Shown here: piece by piece, positions 7,933 through 15,931 of the stretch
How the letters are laid out: the number at the start of each line of letters is the position of its first letter
Position numbering within the stretch: position 1 is the first letter of the stretch
NCBI GenBank assembly: GCA_041447245.1
Contig: JBGMEA010000012.1
Span: 310,001 to 374,000, forward strand
DNA from: JBGMEA01 sp041447245
GTDB lineage: Bacteria; Bacillota; Clostridia; Eubacteriales; Anaerofustaceae
DNA: 64,000 bases
Direction: 5' to 3'
Made by a program: the position numbers and the translations under genes
Notes under the pieces: model-generated
Told to the model about the DNA's origin: nothing
Databases searched by the model: none
What the model saw: the letters and a program-made list of their open reading frames with translations, nothing else

Positions 7933-8402
7933 CATCCACCTCCATCCGAACAGTATACTCCGATGCGCGCGGGAGGAACAGACTTGAATTTTTGCCGAAA
8001 ATGTGGTAATATAATATCAGAAAAAACGAAAAAACTGTTCGAATTCGGGCAGTTTTGTTTTATGCGAACCTACCTGTATATGCTTTACGGAATGTGCATG
8101 ATAGGAATGTTGAATCATGATGTAGGGAACGCGTATCACGCGTTCCGTGCGATGCGATTCGTGAAATGTGCAATGCTTGGTTGTTTTCGGATGCGCATGT
8201 TGGGGTGGATCGCATACTATGCGATCCCTGCATGGGGATGTTCGTTGTTTATATGTTTGTGAAAATATTATTTGGGATGATAAATTTTGTTAATATAAAG
8301 TTTGCACTGTCACTTTAAAGATTTAATATTCACGTGATCAGTTACTATTTCATCTTGACCATATTGAAGCATTTTGTTAATATTTAATAAAAGGGAGGGC
8401 GT
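7933..8402. other. Gene-free 470-bp stretch holding the first repeat copy
   Basis: It contains a hairpin with stem AAAACTGTTCG / CGGGCAGTTTT (8032-8057, loop AATT), the first copy of the 90-bp repeat (8061-8150), and a second perfect hairpin GGATCGCAT / ATGCGATCC around 8207-8227. An open frame from 7963 to 8262 runs across these elements, but it has no ribosome-binding site, so I do not call it a gene. Confidence 0.5.
8061..8150 (+). repeat. 90-bp direct repeat, copy 1
   Basis: About 94% identical to 8774-8863 (five substitutions), and weaker similarity continues about 25 bp further with a 14-bp insertion in copy 2. It contains the hairpin GGAACGCG-tatca-CGCGTTCC at its end. Both copies start directly after a terminator-like hairpin. 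Read as codons (MRTYLYMLYGMC...), the five changes are silent or conservative, but there is no ribosome-binding site and the 14-bp insertion breaks the frame, so a structured RNA or intergenic repeat is equally likely. Confidence 0.8.
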
Positions 8403-8741
8403 ATGAAGAGAATTGTAATACTACTATTGGTTGTGTGTATGATGGTAGGGCTGAGTGCCTGTGGTTCCAATTGGCATGACGATTTGCAGATTAATATAAG
8501 GGATGACCATGCGGTTAATTTATTGGATGTTAGTATTAAAAATCAGTCAGAAAAAGAAATAACAGACGGAATGGTAGAGATTGAATTTGAATACAAAGGG
8601 TCAACATGGACTGTGTACCATTCGTTTAAAGACTTATCTCCATCAGATTCTTGTAGTATATTGATTTATGCCAGTAATAATTTCGATGATTATACAATAA
8701 AAAAAGTGACATACGAAAAACAAGATCCAGTTACGAATTAA
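8403..8741 (+). CDS. Small lipoprotein, uncharacterised
   Basis: A 112-residue protein with a lipoprotein signal peptide: MKRIVILLLVVCMMVGLSAC, where the Cys after LSA is the lipidation site (residue 20). The mature 90 residues look like a single beta-sandwich domain (alternating hydrophobic strands around VSIKNQSEKEITDGMVEIEF), similar in style to Gram-positive FxLYD-like extracellular domains. GGGAGGG lies 4 bases before the ATG and a perfect terminator follows. The gene is more AT-rich than its neighbours and sits between two copies of a 90-bp repeat, which suggests a recently acquired or moved unit. Function unknown. Confidence 0.75.
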   Translation: MKRIVILLLVVCMMVGLSACGSNWHDDLQINIRDDHAVNLLDVSIKNQSEKEITDGMVEIEFEYKGSTWTVYHSFKDLSPSDSCSILIYASNNFDDYTIKKVTYEKQDPVTN

Positions 8742-8744
8742 CAC

Positions 8745-8774
8745 AACAAAAGAAGCCATGCGGCTTCTTTTGTT
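8745..8774 (+). terminator. Terminator of the lipoprotein gene
   Basis: A perfect 13-bp stem, AACAAAAGAAGCC against GGCTTCTTTTGTT with a 4-base loop, directly after the stop codon. Its last base is the first base of the second repeat copy. Confidence 0.85.
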
Positions 8775-8863
8775 ATGCGAACCTACCTGTATATGCTTTA
8801 CGGAATGTGTTTGATTGGAATGTTGCAGCATGATGTAGGGAACGCGTATCACGCGTTCCGTGC
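8774..8863 (+). repeat. 90-bp direct repeat, copy 2
   Basis: Partner of 8061-8150, same orientation, including the hairpin GGAACGCG / CGCGTTCC. Past the 90 bp it carries a 14-bp insertion (CTTTCCGCTCCGCT) before the similarity resumes. Confidence 0.8.
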
Positions 8864-8962
8864 CTTTCCGCTCCGCTGATGCGCCTCGTGACATGTCAAC
8901 CTCATCGGTTCAGTGTGCTGTTTGACATTTTGCATCAACCGCTTGTCGGCGGGGTGACAAAA

Positions 8963-9001
8963 CGGACAAAACAAGCCTCGGTTAAACCGAAGGCTTGTTT
9001 T
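8963..9001 (-). terminator. Terminator of the feo operon
   Basis: Stem AAAACAAGCCT / AGGCTTGTTTT with an inner CGGTT / AACCG extension, T-rich on the minus-strand side. It lies just downstream of the Cys-rich peptide gene ending at 9030. Confidence 0.8.
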
Positions 9002-9029
9002 ATTAGACAGAATGATGATGGAATGTGAT

Positions 9030-9194
9030 TCAGTGGTTGTGTGTGCTGCATCCTGAGCAGCCATCACAGCCGCAGCCGCAGGATGAGCCTGCACGTTTCT
9101 TTTTGATCAATCCGACGACCACCCATGTGACGATGCCGAGCAGTGCGGCTCCGATGATGATCGTGGACAGATTGTCCGATATCAATGCAATCAT
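9030..9194 (-). CDS. FeoB-associated Cys-rich membrane protein
   Basis: A 54-residue peptide: one membrane helix (IIIGAALLGIVTWVVVGLI), a basic stretch (KKKR), then a Cys-rich tail with the pattern CGCGCDGCSGC and a His-containing end. This is the known FeoB-associated Cys-rich membrane protein family, encoded after feoB in many Clostridia. It may help iron handling at the FeoB exit side, but its exact role is not established. It starts 47 bp after the feoB stop and is followed by the operon terminator. Confidence 0.85.
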   Translation of the reverse strand: MIALISDNLSTIIIGAALLGIVTWVVVGLIKKKRAGSSCGCGCDGCSGCSTHNH

Positions 9195-9240
9195 GTGATG
9201 TTCCTCCTATCGATGGTTCTGTTTGTTAGGTTCTGATTTT

Positions 9241-11388
9241 TTATATGCAATCTGTTGCAGGACGCAGTTGTTTTTCTTTCGATGCGGGACGAAGCAGCAG
9301 ATAGAGAAACAGGAATGCTGCTGCAAATGCCGCTGCGCTTGCCGCTGTGAACGGAGCCCCTTGCGCCAGAATGCCGAACTGATAGATGCAGAGTGACACG
9401 ACATAAGCGAATATGGTCTGATAGCCGATGGCAAACCATGTCCATTTTGCACTGTTCATTTCTCTGCGGATTGCTCCCATTGCCGCAAAGCACGGCGCAC
9501 ACAGCAGGTTGAATATCAGAAACGAATAGGCTGACAGTGCCGTAAAGGAGGCGGCGAGTGTGCCCCACAGCTCTGCTCCGTCTTCCGCGACTTCCGCGAA
9601 CCCGTATAAAACACCCAACGTTCCGACGACGTTCTCTTTTGCAATCAGCCCCGTGAGCGCAGATACTGTCGCTCTCCAGTCACCCCAACCGAGCGGGGCG
9701 AAAATCGGGGCAAGAAATCCGCCGACAGCGGAAAGAAGTCCGTCATTCAGATTTTCCACCATGCCGAATCTTCCATCCACAATACCGAAATTGGAAGTGA
9801 ACCATACCAGGATGACAGCCAGCAGGATAATGGTTCCTGCTTTACGGATAAATGACCAACCTCGTTCCCACATGCTGCGCAATACATTGACGGCGGTCGG
9901 CATGCGGTATGCAGGCAGTTCCATGACAAAAGGTGTCGCTTCCGAAGAAAACAACCGGGTTTTCTTCAGTATGATTCCCGAACAGAGAATGGCGGCAATC
10001 CCGATAAAATAGGCGCTCGGGGCGACCCACCAGGCTCCGCCGAACAGTGCTCCCGCAATCAGTGCAATGATCGGCAGTTTTGCCCCGCATGGGATGAATG
10101 TGGTCGTAATGATCGTCATTCTGCGGTCTCGGTCGTTTTCGATCGTTCTGGAAGCCATGATGCCGGGCACTCCGCAGCCCGATCCGATGAGCATCGGAAT
10201 GAACGATTTGCCCGAGAGTCCGAATCGGCGGAAGATCCGATCCAAAATGAAGGCGACGCGCGCCATGTAACCGCATGATTCCAGAAATGCGAGAAAGGCA
10301 AACAGCAGAAGCATCTGCGGCACAAAACCGAGCACCGCGCCGACGCCGCCGATGATGCCGTCCACGATCAGTCCCGACAGCCACGGAGCCGTATGGATTG
10401 CTTCAAAGAATCCTGCGGCAGCGGGGGTAATGATTCCGCCGAACAGAACGTCGTTTGTCCAGTCTGTGAGCCATGCCCCCACGGTCGATACCGAAATGTA
10501 ATATATCAGAAACATGACCGCTGCGAAAATTGGCAGAGCAAACCATCGGTTTGTCACGATGCGATCAATGCGGTCGGATGTTGAGAACTGCTGCTTGTTT
10601 TTCCGTTCGCAGCACGTGTCGATGATGGATGTGATATAGCGGTAGCGTTCGTCCGTGATGATGCTTTCCGCATCGTCGTCGTTTTCCTGTTCGCAGGTTC
10701 GGATATCCTGTTCGATATGATCCAGAATCTGCGGTTGAGCAGAAAAGGTTTTTCGCACCATTTCGTCGCGTTCAAACAGTTTGATGGCAGTCCACCTTTG
10801 ACGTTCCTCCGGGACGAGCCCCTGAATTGCTTCTTCGATGTGAGCCAGTGCATGTTCCACGCTTCCCGCAAATTTATGTTTCGGGCTCATGGCTGTGGCA
10901 TTCTGTGCAGCCTTCACAGCCGCATCGGCCGCTTCATTGATTCCGATTCCCTTCAGCGCGGATAGTTCCACCACGGGACATCCAAGCTCTTTTGCGAGGA
11001 TTTCGCTATGAAGTTTGTCTCCGCTTTTTTCCAATGCATCCATCATATTCACTGCGACGATCATCGGGATGCCCAGTTCCGCGAGCTGTGTTGTCAGATA
11101 CAGATTTCGTTCGAGATTGGTTCCGTCTATCATGTTCAAAATTGCGTCCGGTGCGGAATTCATCAGATAGTTTCTTGCGACAACTTCTTCGGGAGAATAC
11201 GGCGACAGGGAATAAATGCCGGGTAAGTCGGTGAGCGTTACGTCTTCGTAACGCTTCAGTTTGCCCTCTTTTTTTTCTACGGTAACTCCCGGCCAGTTCC
11301 CGACAAACTGATTGGAACCGGTCAGTGCATTGAACAGCGTTGTCTTGCCGCTGTTCGGATTACCTGCAAGTGCGATTCGTATTTGCAT
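9241..11388 (-). CDS. feoB: Ferrous iron transporter FeoB
   Basis: A 715-residue inner-membrane Fe(II) transporter. The N-terminal G domain shows GNPNSGKTT (G1, residues 9-17) and DLPGIYSL (G3, near 58), followed by a helical regulatory domain to about residue 280. The rest holds the membrane helices with the two 'gate' repeats (for example GSGCGVPGIMASRTIEN near 405). Length is close to that of typical FeoB. It is preceded by two feoA-like genes and followed by the Cys-rich peptide gene. A DtxR-type palindrome (11424-11451) lies 36 bp before the start, so iron-dependent repression directly at feoB is likely. Confidence 0.97.
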   Translation of the reverse strand: MQIRIALAGNPNSGKTTLFNALTGSNQFVGNWPGVTVEKKEGKLKRYEDVTLTDLPGIYSLSPYSPEEVVARNYLMNSAPDAILNMIDGTNLERNLYLTTQLAELGIPMIVAVNMMDALEKSGDKLHSEILAKELGCPVVELSALKGIGINEAADAAVKAAQNATAMSPKHKFAGSVEHALAHIEEAIQGLVPEERQRWTAIKLFERDEMVRKTFSAQPQILDHIEQDIRTCEQENDDDAESIITDERYRYITSIIDTCCERKNKQQFSTSDRIDRIVTNRWFALPIFAAVMFLIYYISVSTVGAWLTDWTNDVLFGGIITPAAAGFFEAIHTAPWLSGLIVDGIIGGVGAVLGFVPQMLLLFAFLAFLESCGYMARVAFILDRIFRRFGLSGKSFIPMLIGSGCGVPGIMASRTIENDRDRRMTIITTTFIPCGAKLPIIALIAGALFGGAWWVAPSAYFIGIAAILCSGIILKKTRLFSSEATPFVMELPAYRMPTAVNVLRSMWERGWSFIRKAGTIILLAVILVWFTSNFGIVDGRFGMVENLNDGLLSAVGGFLAPIFAPLGWGDWRATVSALTGLIAKENVVGTLGVLYGFAEVAEDGAELWGTLAASFTALSAYSFLIFNLLCAPCFAAMGAIRREMNSAKWTWFAIGYQTIFAYVVSLCIYQFGILAQGAPFTAASAAAFAAAFLFLYLLLRPASKEKQLRPATDCI

Positions 11389-11423
11389 CTTTGTCTCCTT
11401 TATAACAGAATGAAGTAAGGTTA

Positions 11424-11451
11424 TTAATGGTTAGTTTAGACTAACCATTAA
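11424..11451. promoter_or_regulatory. DtxR/MntR-type operator before feoB
   Basis: A 28-bp palindrome with a single mismatched pair, core GGTTAGTTTAGACTAACC. The same GTTAG...CTAAC arms occur twice more at 11982-12023, beside the DtxR-family gene. Its position suggests feoB has its own regulated promoter or internal control. Confidence 0.75.
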
Positions 11452-11489
11452 AGTAAAAATGAAACGGAAACTGAATTGTTCCCGTATGT

Positions 11490-11711
11490 TTATATCACAT
11501 GAATCAGTTCGGCATCCGCTTTACGTAAGGACAGTTCATAGCCTCTCACCGTGATTTCCACGGGATCTCCCAGCGGTGCCACTTTGCGGATGGTCAGAGA
11601 GGTTCCCTTGGTGATTCCCATATCCATGATGCGTCGTTTTACGGCTCCCGTGCCATCGATTTTTGATACCGTGACGGTTTGTCCGCAGGTTGCTTCTTTT
11701 AATGTTTGCAT
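11490..11711 (-). CDS. feoA: FeoA domain protein
   Basis: A 73-residue SH3-like FeoA protein (RRIMDMGITKGTSLTIRKVAPLGDP is the family signature; the fold ends RKADAELIHV). FeoA proteins bind the cytoplasmic side of FeoB and are needed for Fe(II) uptake. It is 28 bp after the other FeoA-like gene and 101 bp before feoB. The two paralogs share the same leftward operon. Confidence 0.95.
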   Translation of the reverse strand: MQTLKEATCGQTVTVSKIDGTGAVKRRIMDMGITKGTSLTIRKVAPLGDPVEITVRGYELSLRKADAELIHVI

Positions 11712-11739
11712 TTCAATACTCCTTGTCTTTCTATGCTAT

Positions 11740-11949
11740 CTATATCATAATTCTATTCGCCATTTCTTTGCTGATGGCGAGCCTGGATTCTTTGATGTTG
11801 ATGATGACATTTCCTCCGAGTTCATTGATGAGCGTGACCGGACTTCCCATTGTCAGACCGAGTGAGGCCAGAAACTGAACGGTTTCTTTTTTCCCCGTAA
11901 TTTTTTTAATTTGATTTTGTTCTCCTTTTTTAGCCATGCTGAGCGGCAT
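11740..11949 (-). CDS. FeoA domain protein, second copy
   Basis: A 69-residue FeoA-like protein (TVQFLASLGLTMGSPVTLINELGGNVII, with ESRLAISKEMANRI at the end). I start it at ATG 11949 (MPLSMAKK), 9 bases after GGAG; the longer frame would begin inside the operator palindrome at 11982. First gene of the feo operon, driven by the promoter at 12006-12034. Tandem feoA genes are common in Clostridia, and one may serve a distinct FeoB-gating role. Confidence 0.9.
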   Translation of the reverse strand: MPLSMAKKGEQNQIKKITGKKETVQFLASLGLTMGSPVTLINELGGNVIINIKESRLAISKEMANRIMI

Positions 11950-11981
11950 CACAGTCTGCTCCTTTCGTAGCGATAAATTCA

Positions 11982-11999
11982 AGTTAGTTTAAACTAACT
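11982..11999. promoter_or_regulatory. DtxR-type operator, feo/regulator intergenic site 1
   Basis: Perfect 18-bp palindrome AGTTAGTTTAAACTAACT between the divergent feoA-like gene and the DtxR-family gene, just downstream of the feo promoter -10 box. Confidence 0.8.
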
Positions 12000-12005
12000 A
12001 CGTGT

Positions 12006-12034
12006 AGGTTAGCATAAGCTAACTTTATTGTCAA
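12006..12034 (-). promoter_or_regulatory. feo operon promoter
   Basis: Minus strand TTGACA (12029-12034), 17 bases, TAACCT (12006-12011). The operator at 12008-12023 fills the spacer and overlaps the -10 box. Confidence 0.65.
12008..12023. promoter_or_regulatory. DtxR-type operator, site 2
   Basis: GTTAGC-ATAA-GCTAAC, a palindrome lying between the -35 and -10 boxes of the feo promoter, the classic place for steric repression. Confidence 0.75.
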
Positions 12035-12122
12035 TAGATTTTGCGAAAGTTATCGGATAGAGCTTTTGTTTTCCGGGAAAAAATCATATGATAATACTAT
12101 GTCAAAGGAATCGGAGAAGATG

Positions 12123-12497
12123 ATGGAATTGCATGAATCGGCGGAAATGTACCTGGAAACCATCCTTTATCTGCAAGAAGAACACAGCGGTGTCCGTTCG
12201 GTGGATGTGGCAAATGCACTGAACTACAAAAAATCCAGCGTCAGTGTCGCTCTGAAAAAACTGAGAGAAAACGGGTATCTCGAAACGGACAGCGAGGGAT
12301 TTCTATTCCTGACCCAAACGGGGATGCGCATCGCGGAAACAATGGATGAGCGGCACAGAATGTTTGCCGACTGGCTCGAATTTCTGGGAGTGAAAAAAGA
12401 AATCGCACTGCGGGACGCCTGCAAAATCGAGCACGTCATCAGTGCGGAAAGTTTTGACGCGATCAAAAAACATGTCGCACTGAAACCTCAGAAATAA
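12123..12497 (+). CDS. DtxR/MntR-family metal-dependent repressor
   Basis: About 124 residues: an N-terminal winged helix (ELHESAEMYLETILYLQEEH, then VDVANALNYKKSSVSVALKKL) and a metal-binding dimerisation domain (RHRMFADWLEFLGV, CKIEHVISAESF). This matches the short MntR/IdeR-like regulators without a C-terminal SH3 domain. GGAG is 6 bases before ATG 12123, the start I prefer; upstream in-frame ATGs exist at 12120 and earlier. It is divergent from the feo operon, and three GTTAG...CTAAC palindromes around feo strongly suggest it is the feo repressor. Whether it senses iron or manganese is not decided by the sequence, but the context argues for iron. Confidence 0.9.
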   Translation: MELHESAEMYLETILYLQEEHSGVRSVDVANALNYKKSSVSVALKKLRENGYLETDSEGFLFLTQTGMRIAETMDERHRMFADWLEFLGVKKEIALRDACKIEHVISAESFDAIKKHVALKPQK

Positions 12498-12595
12498 ATG
12501 CCCCATAGTGTAAGAGCGCACAGAGGAATGTCGAATCCCTTTAATGTAAAAAAGAACTCGAAATACAGAGAGTCCGACAGGAGATGGACCTCCAT

Positions 12596-13600
12596 TCAGT
12601 CTATGCTTCCCGTGCGGATCAGTTCGCAGAATGCTTCCGCAAACTCCGGGTCGAACTGCGTGCCTTCATTGCGCCTGATTTCGTTCACACACTGATCCAC
12701 AGAAAGCCCGCTGCGGTAAGGACGGTTTGACCTCATTGCGTCATAGCTGTCGGCCAATGTGATGATTCTGGCTCCCAAAGGGATATCTTCGCCTTCCAGT
12801 CGATCGGGATATCCTTTGCCGTCGTAGCGTTCATGGTGATGCCGGATGGCGGGCGTGATACGATTTCCCGGGTCGATTTTTTTTACCAGATTGGATGCAA
12901 TGGCAGGATGATTCTTGATTACTTCGAATTCTTCTGCGCTCAGGTGTTCCGGTTTTGTGATGATATGTTCCGGGATGCAGACTTTTCCGATATCATGGAG
13001 CTTTGCCGCAAATTCGATGTCGTAATAAACATCCGTCAGACCGTATATATGTTCGTACAGCTTCATCGCAAATTTAGCCACGCGTTTGGAGTGCCCGTCG
13101 GTATAGACATCTTTCGCTTCCATCACATCGCTGAGCGTTTCCATTGCAGCCAGCAGAATATTCTGATATTGAGCCTGCAGATTCGCGATTGCTATTTCCT
13201 GGTTGCGGGCTTCCAAGACTCTTTTTTCTTCCGACTCCCGTTCCTTGGTGATATCCCGCGAAATCACCGCCATACCGCAGAACGATTTTTTTTCGTCATA
13301 AAGCGGTGCGTAGGTATTCTGATAGACTTTTGCATTGATTTTATCGAATACCGTGCGATGAAAATCCGCATTCGGCGTTTCTTTGATATGTGCGAAAGCG
13401 CGAGCTACCTTTTCGCGGCTTTCTTCCTTATGGCAGTTCAGAATGTTTTGTCCGATTTTTTCATCTTTTCTGATGTTTCGGATATGTTCTGCAGCCGGAT
13501 TGACATAAAGGATGTCTCCGTTTTCATCGGACAGGATAATGCCTTCCGGGAGATATTCCAGCAGCAGTTCACTCAGCGAGTCAATCGTATACTTCCCCAT
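12596..13600 (-). CDS. PAS domain - HD-GYP phosphodiesterase-like protein
   Basis: A 334-residue cytoplasmic signalling protein. An N-terminal PAS domain (about residues 10-130; ILSDENGDILYVNPAAEHI near 20) is joined by a short coiled segment (EEKRVLEARNQEIAIANLQAQ) to an HD-GYP-type domain (about 160-330) with HDIGKVCIPEHIITKP and HHERYDGKGYPDRLEGEDIP. The HD pair and the DGKGYP variant of the GYP motif are present, so it may hydrolyse cyclic dinucleotides. No receiver domain or membrane helix is present. It stands alone, convergent with the DtxR gene; GAGG lies 8 bases before the ATG. Confidence 0.9.
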   Translation of the reverse strand: MGKYTIDSLSELLLEYLPEGIILSDENGDILYVNPAAEHIRNIRKDEKIGQNILNCHKEESREKVARAFAHIKETPNADFHRTVFDKINAKVYQNTYAPLYDEKKSFCGMAVISRDITKERESEEKRVLEARNQEIAIANLQAQYQNILLAAMETLSDVMEAKDVYTDGHSKRVAKFAMKLYEHIYGLTDVYYDIEFAAKLHDIGKVCIPEHIITKPEHLSAEEFEVIKNHPAIASNLVKKIDPGNRITPAIRHHHERYDGKGYPDRLEGEDIPLGARIITLADSYDAMRSNRPYRSGLSVDQCVNEIRRNEGTQFDPEFAEAFCELIRTGSID

Positions 13601-13801
13601 GTCCCAGACCTCGGTTCTCCGTAGAATAATTATATTATATCATATATATTCAAATGTGCAAGTGTGCAGACAGGGAAGGCGTTTCTTCGCAAAAAAACAA
13701 TCAGCCCGGAATTGGATTCCGAGCTGATGAAATTTGTTGGTTGCATGGGTAAGCGTATCGTTCATACGGTTAACGGAAAGAATCGTGCCCTGTTTCGAAA
13801 T

Positions 13802-14239
13802 TCATCGTTTCTTTGCGAAAAACGTTTTCACAAGTTCGGAACATTCCTGTTCCATGATCCCGCCGTAAACTTCGATGTTTTTTGCGTAGGGATGACTCAT
13901 CAGATTATCATTGCCGCCGCAGGCGCCGTATGTGAAATCACTGCAGCCGAACACGACCTTGCTGATTTTTGCATTGATGATCGCACCCGTACACATGGGG
14001 CAGGGCTCCATCGTAACGTACAACTCGCATCCGTTCAGATTGGCGGAATGTCTGACATTGCATGCTTCCCGAATGGCCAGCATTTCCGCATGCGCCGTAG
14101 CATCCTGCTGCGCGACATTGCGGTTATGTGTTTTGGCAATTACCGCTCCGTTATATACGATCACACAACCCACCGGCACTTCGTCTTCAAGAGCTGCTTT
14201 TGTGGCTTCCCGAATGGCTGTCTGCATGTATTGCTTCAT
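13802..14239 (-). CDS. tadA: tRNA-specific adenosine deaminase TadA
   Basis: A 145-residue zinc deaminase that converts adenosine-34 of tRNA(Arg) to inosine. The catalytic motif HAEM is at residues 50-53 (zinc ligand His50, proton shuttle Glu52) and PCPMC at 79-83 gives zinc ligands Cys80 and Cys83. The N-terminal region MKQYMQTAIREATKAALEDE matches TadA rather than cytidine deaminases. AAAGGA lies before the ATG. It appears monocistronic, with the phosphohexomutase gene divergent. Confidence 0.95.
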   Translation of the reverse strand: MKQYMQTAIREATKAALEDEVPVGCVIVYNGAVIAKTHNRNVAQQDATAHAEMLAIREACNVRHSANLNGCELYVTMEPCPMCTGAIINAKISKVVFGCSDFTYGACGGNDNLMSHPYAKNIEVYGGIMEQECSELVKTFFAKKR

Positions 14240-14419
14240 GATATCGTCCTTTCATCATGGATTTGATTTCGGCGATTTCCGATACAGATGCTTGAATATG
14301 TGATACAATAAAAGCAATCTGAATTGGTATTGTAAGAGTTGAACAGACAAATTGACATTTTATATTGAATACCAAACAGTATATCACAATTGCCAGATCA
14401 AATCAACAGGAGTACCATC

Positions 14420-15904
14420 ATGCAAACAATAGATCAGCTCCAGAACGGATCCGACATTCGTGGCGTGGCGCTTGCCTCGAAAGACAGCGAACCGGTCAAT
14501 CTGACTCCGGAGATCGCCGGACGCATTGCTGCGGCTTTTGTTTACTGGCTGAAAGAATCAAAGCGTATCGTTTCTCCCAGGGTGTGTATCGGGCGGGACA
14601 GCCGACTTTCCGGTGAGGCTCTTTCTGACGGAATTGTTCGAGGTCTTCGTTCTCAATCTGCACAAGTGTTCGATTTCGGACTGGCTTCCACCCCGGCGAT
14701 GTTTGTATGTACAAAACCGGAAACACTCAATGCCGACGGCGCCATTATGATTACCGCCAGTCATCTTCCGTTCAATCGCAACGGCATGAAATTCTTCGTA
14801 AAAGAAGGCGGATTGGACAAGAGCGAGATTAAACAAATACTCAAATTTGTAGAAATTTTACAATCGAACAATTATGTTGATAATTCATTTCGAAAATTGG
14901 ATTACATGTCTGCCTATGCAGAAAGTCTGGTGACCTATATTCGTGAAAAAACGGCTGAAACAAAGCCTTTGAGCGGATTTCACATTCTTGTCGATGCAGG
15001 AAACGGTTCCGGCGGTTTTTTCGTGGATAAGGTGTTGATAACTTTAGGTGCGGATACATCCGGCAGTGTATATCTTGATCCGGACGGACGGTTTCCGAAT
15101 CATGTACCGAACCCGGAAAATGTAGAAATCATGCGTGATTTCGGTAAAATCGTCGTAAAAGAAAAAGCGGATTTGGGTATCATGTTTGACACGGATGTGG
15201 ATCGCGCAGCGCTCGTCGATTTCGACGGCACTCCGATTGCACGCAATCGGCTCATTGCTCTGATCAGCGAAAACATTTTGTTCGAATACCCGGGCAGCAC
15301 GATCGTCACCGATTCCGTCACATCCGCTTCGCTCAAGCGATTCATTGAGTCGCGCGGGGGAGTGCATCACCGATTTCAGCGTGGCTACAACAACGTGATC
15401 AAAGAGGCCAAGCGTCTCAATGCGGCAGGGGTTGATTGTGCGCTGGCCATCGAGACGAGCGGACATTGCGCGCTGAGGGAAAATGATTTTCTCGATGACG
15501 GTGCATTTTTGGTGATCAAGCTGTTGATTCTTTATACCCGGCTGCGCAAAGAAGGCAAAACGATCGCCGGGGTATTGTCCGACTATCGGGAAGCCGCGGA
15601 ATCGTTGGAACTGCGTCCGAAATTTATTCGAGAAGATTTTAAAGGATACGGAGTGAAGCTGCTTGCCGATTTTGAGCAGTATGTCAAAAAAGTGCCCGGT
15701 TGGGAATTGGAACTTCCCAATTACGAAGGGGTGCGTGTCCGGTGCTCAAAAGATGCGGGTGACGGATGGGCACTGATGCGCCTGAGCCTTCACGATCCGG
15801 AACTGCCGATCAATATCGAATCGGATGCCATCGGCGGAGCACAAATAATCAAAGATAAGATCATCGCGTTTTTGTCTCATTACGACGTGATGTTGCCGGA
15901 ATAA
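14420..15904 (+). CDS. Phosphomannomutase/phosphoglucomutase family protein
   Basis: A 494-residue alpha-D-phosphohexomutase. Motifs in order: the catalytic serine loop TASHLPFNRNGMKF (Ser near residue 113), the Mg-binding loop FDTDVDRAALVD (near 255), the sugar-binding region with ETSGHCALRENDFLDDG (near 350), and a C-terminal phosphate-binding domain. The start at 14420 follows AGGAG by 7 bases; an upstream in-frame ATG at 14390 lacks a ribosome-binding site. Whether it prefers glucose, mannose or glucosamine phosphates cannot be told. It is followed 27 bp later by a UPF0182 gene on the same strand. Confidence 0.92.
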   Translation: MQTIDQLQNGSDIRGVALASKDSEPVNLTPEIAGRIAAAFVYWLKESKRIVSPRVCIGRDSRLSGEALSDGIVRGLRSQSAQVFDFGLASTPAMFVCTKPETLNADGAIMITASHLPFNRNGMKFFVKEGGLDKSEIKQILKFVEILQSNNYVDNSFRKLDYMSAYAESLVTYIREKTAETKPLSGFHILVDAGNGSGGFFVDKVLITLGADTSGSVYLDPDGRFPNHVPNPENVEIMRDFGKIVVKEKADLGIMFDTDVDRAALVDFDGTPIARNRLIALISENILFEYPGSTIVTDSVTSASLKRFIESRGGVHHRFQRGYNNVIKEAKRLNAAGVDCALAIETSGHCALRENDFLDDGAFLVIKLLILYTRLRKEGKTIAGVLSDYREAAESLELRPKFIREDFKGYGVKLLADFEQYVKKVPGWELELPNYEGVRVRCSKDAGDGWALMRLSLHDPELPINIESDAIGGAQIIKDKIIAFLSHYDVMLPE

Positions 15905-15931
15905 AACAATCTGTTATATAAGGAGGAAAAG

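Noticed and set aside
7963..8262. 99-residue frame across the first repeat copy
   Set aside because: It runs through two hairpins and the 90-bp repeat and lacks a ribosome-binding site. The second repeat copy has a 14-bp insertion that breaks the frame.
8061..8863. CRISPR-like repeats
   Set aside because: Only two copies, more than 600 bp apart, with a gene between them; there are no regular spacers and no cas genes in the window.
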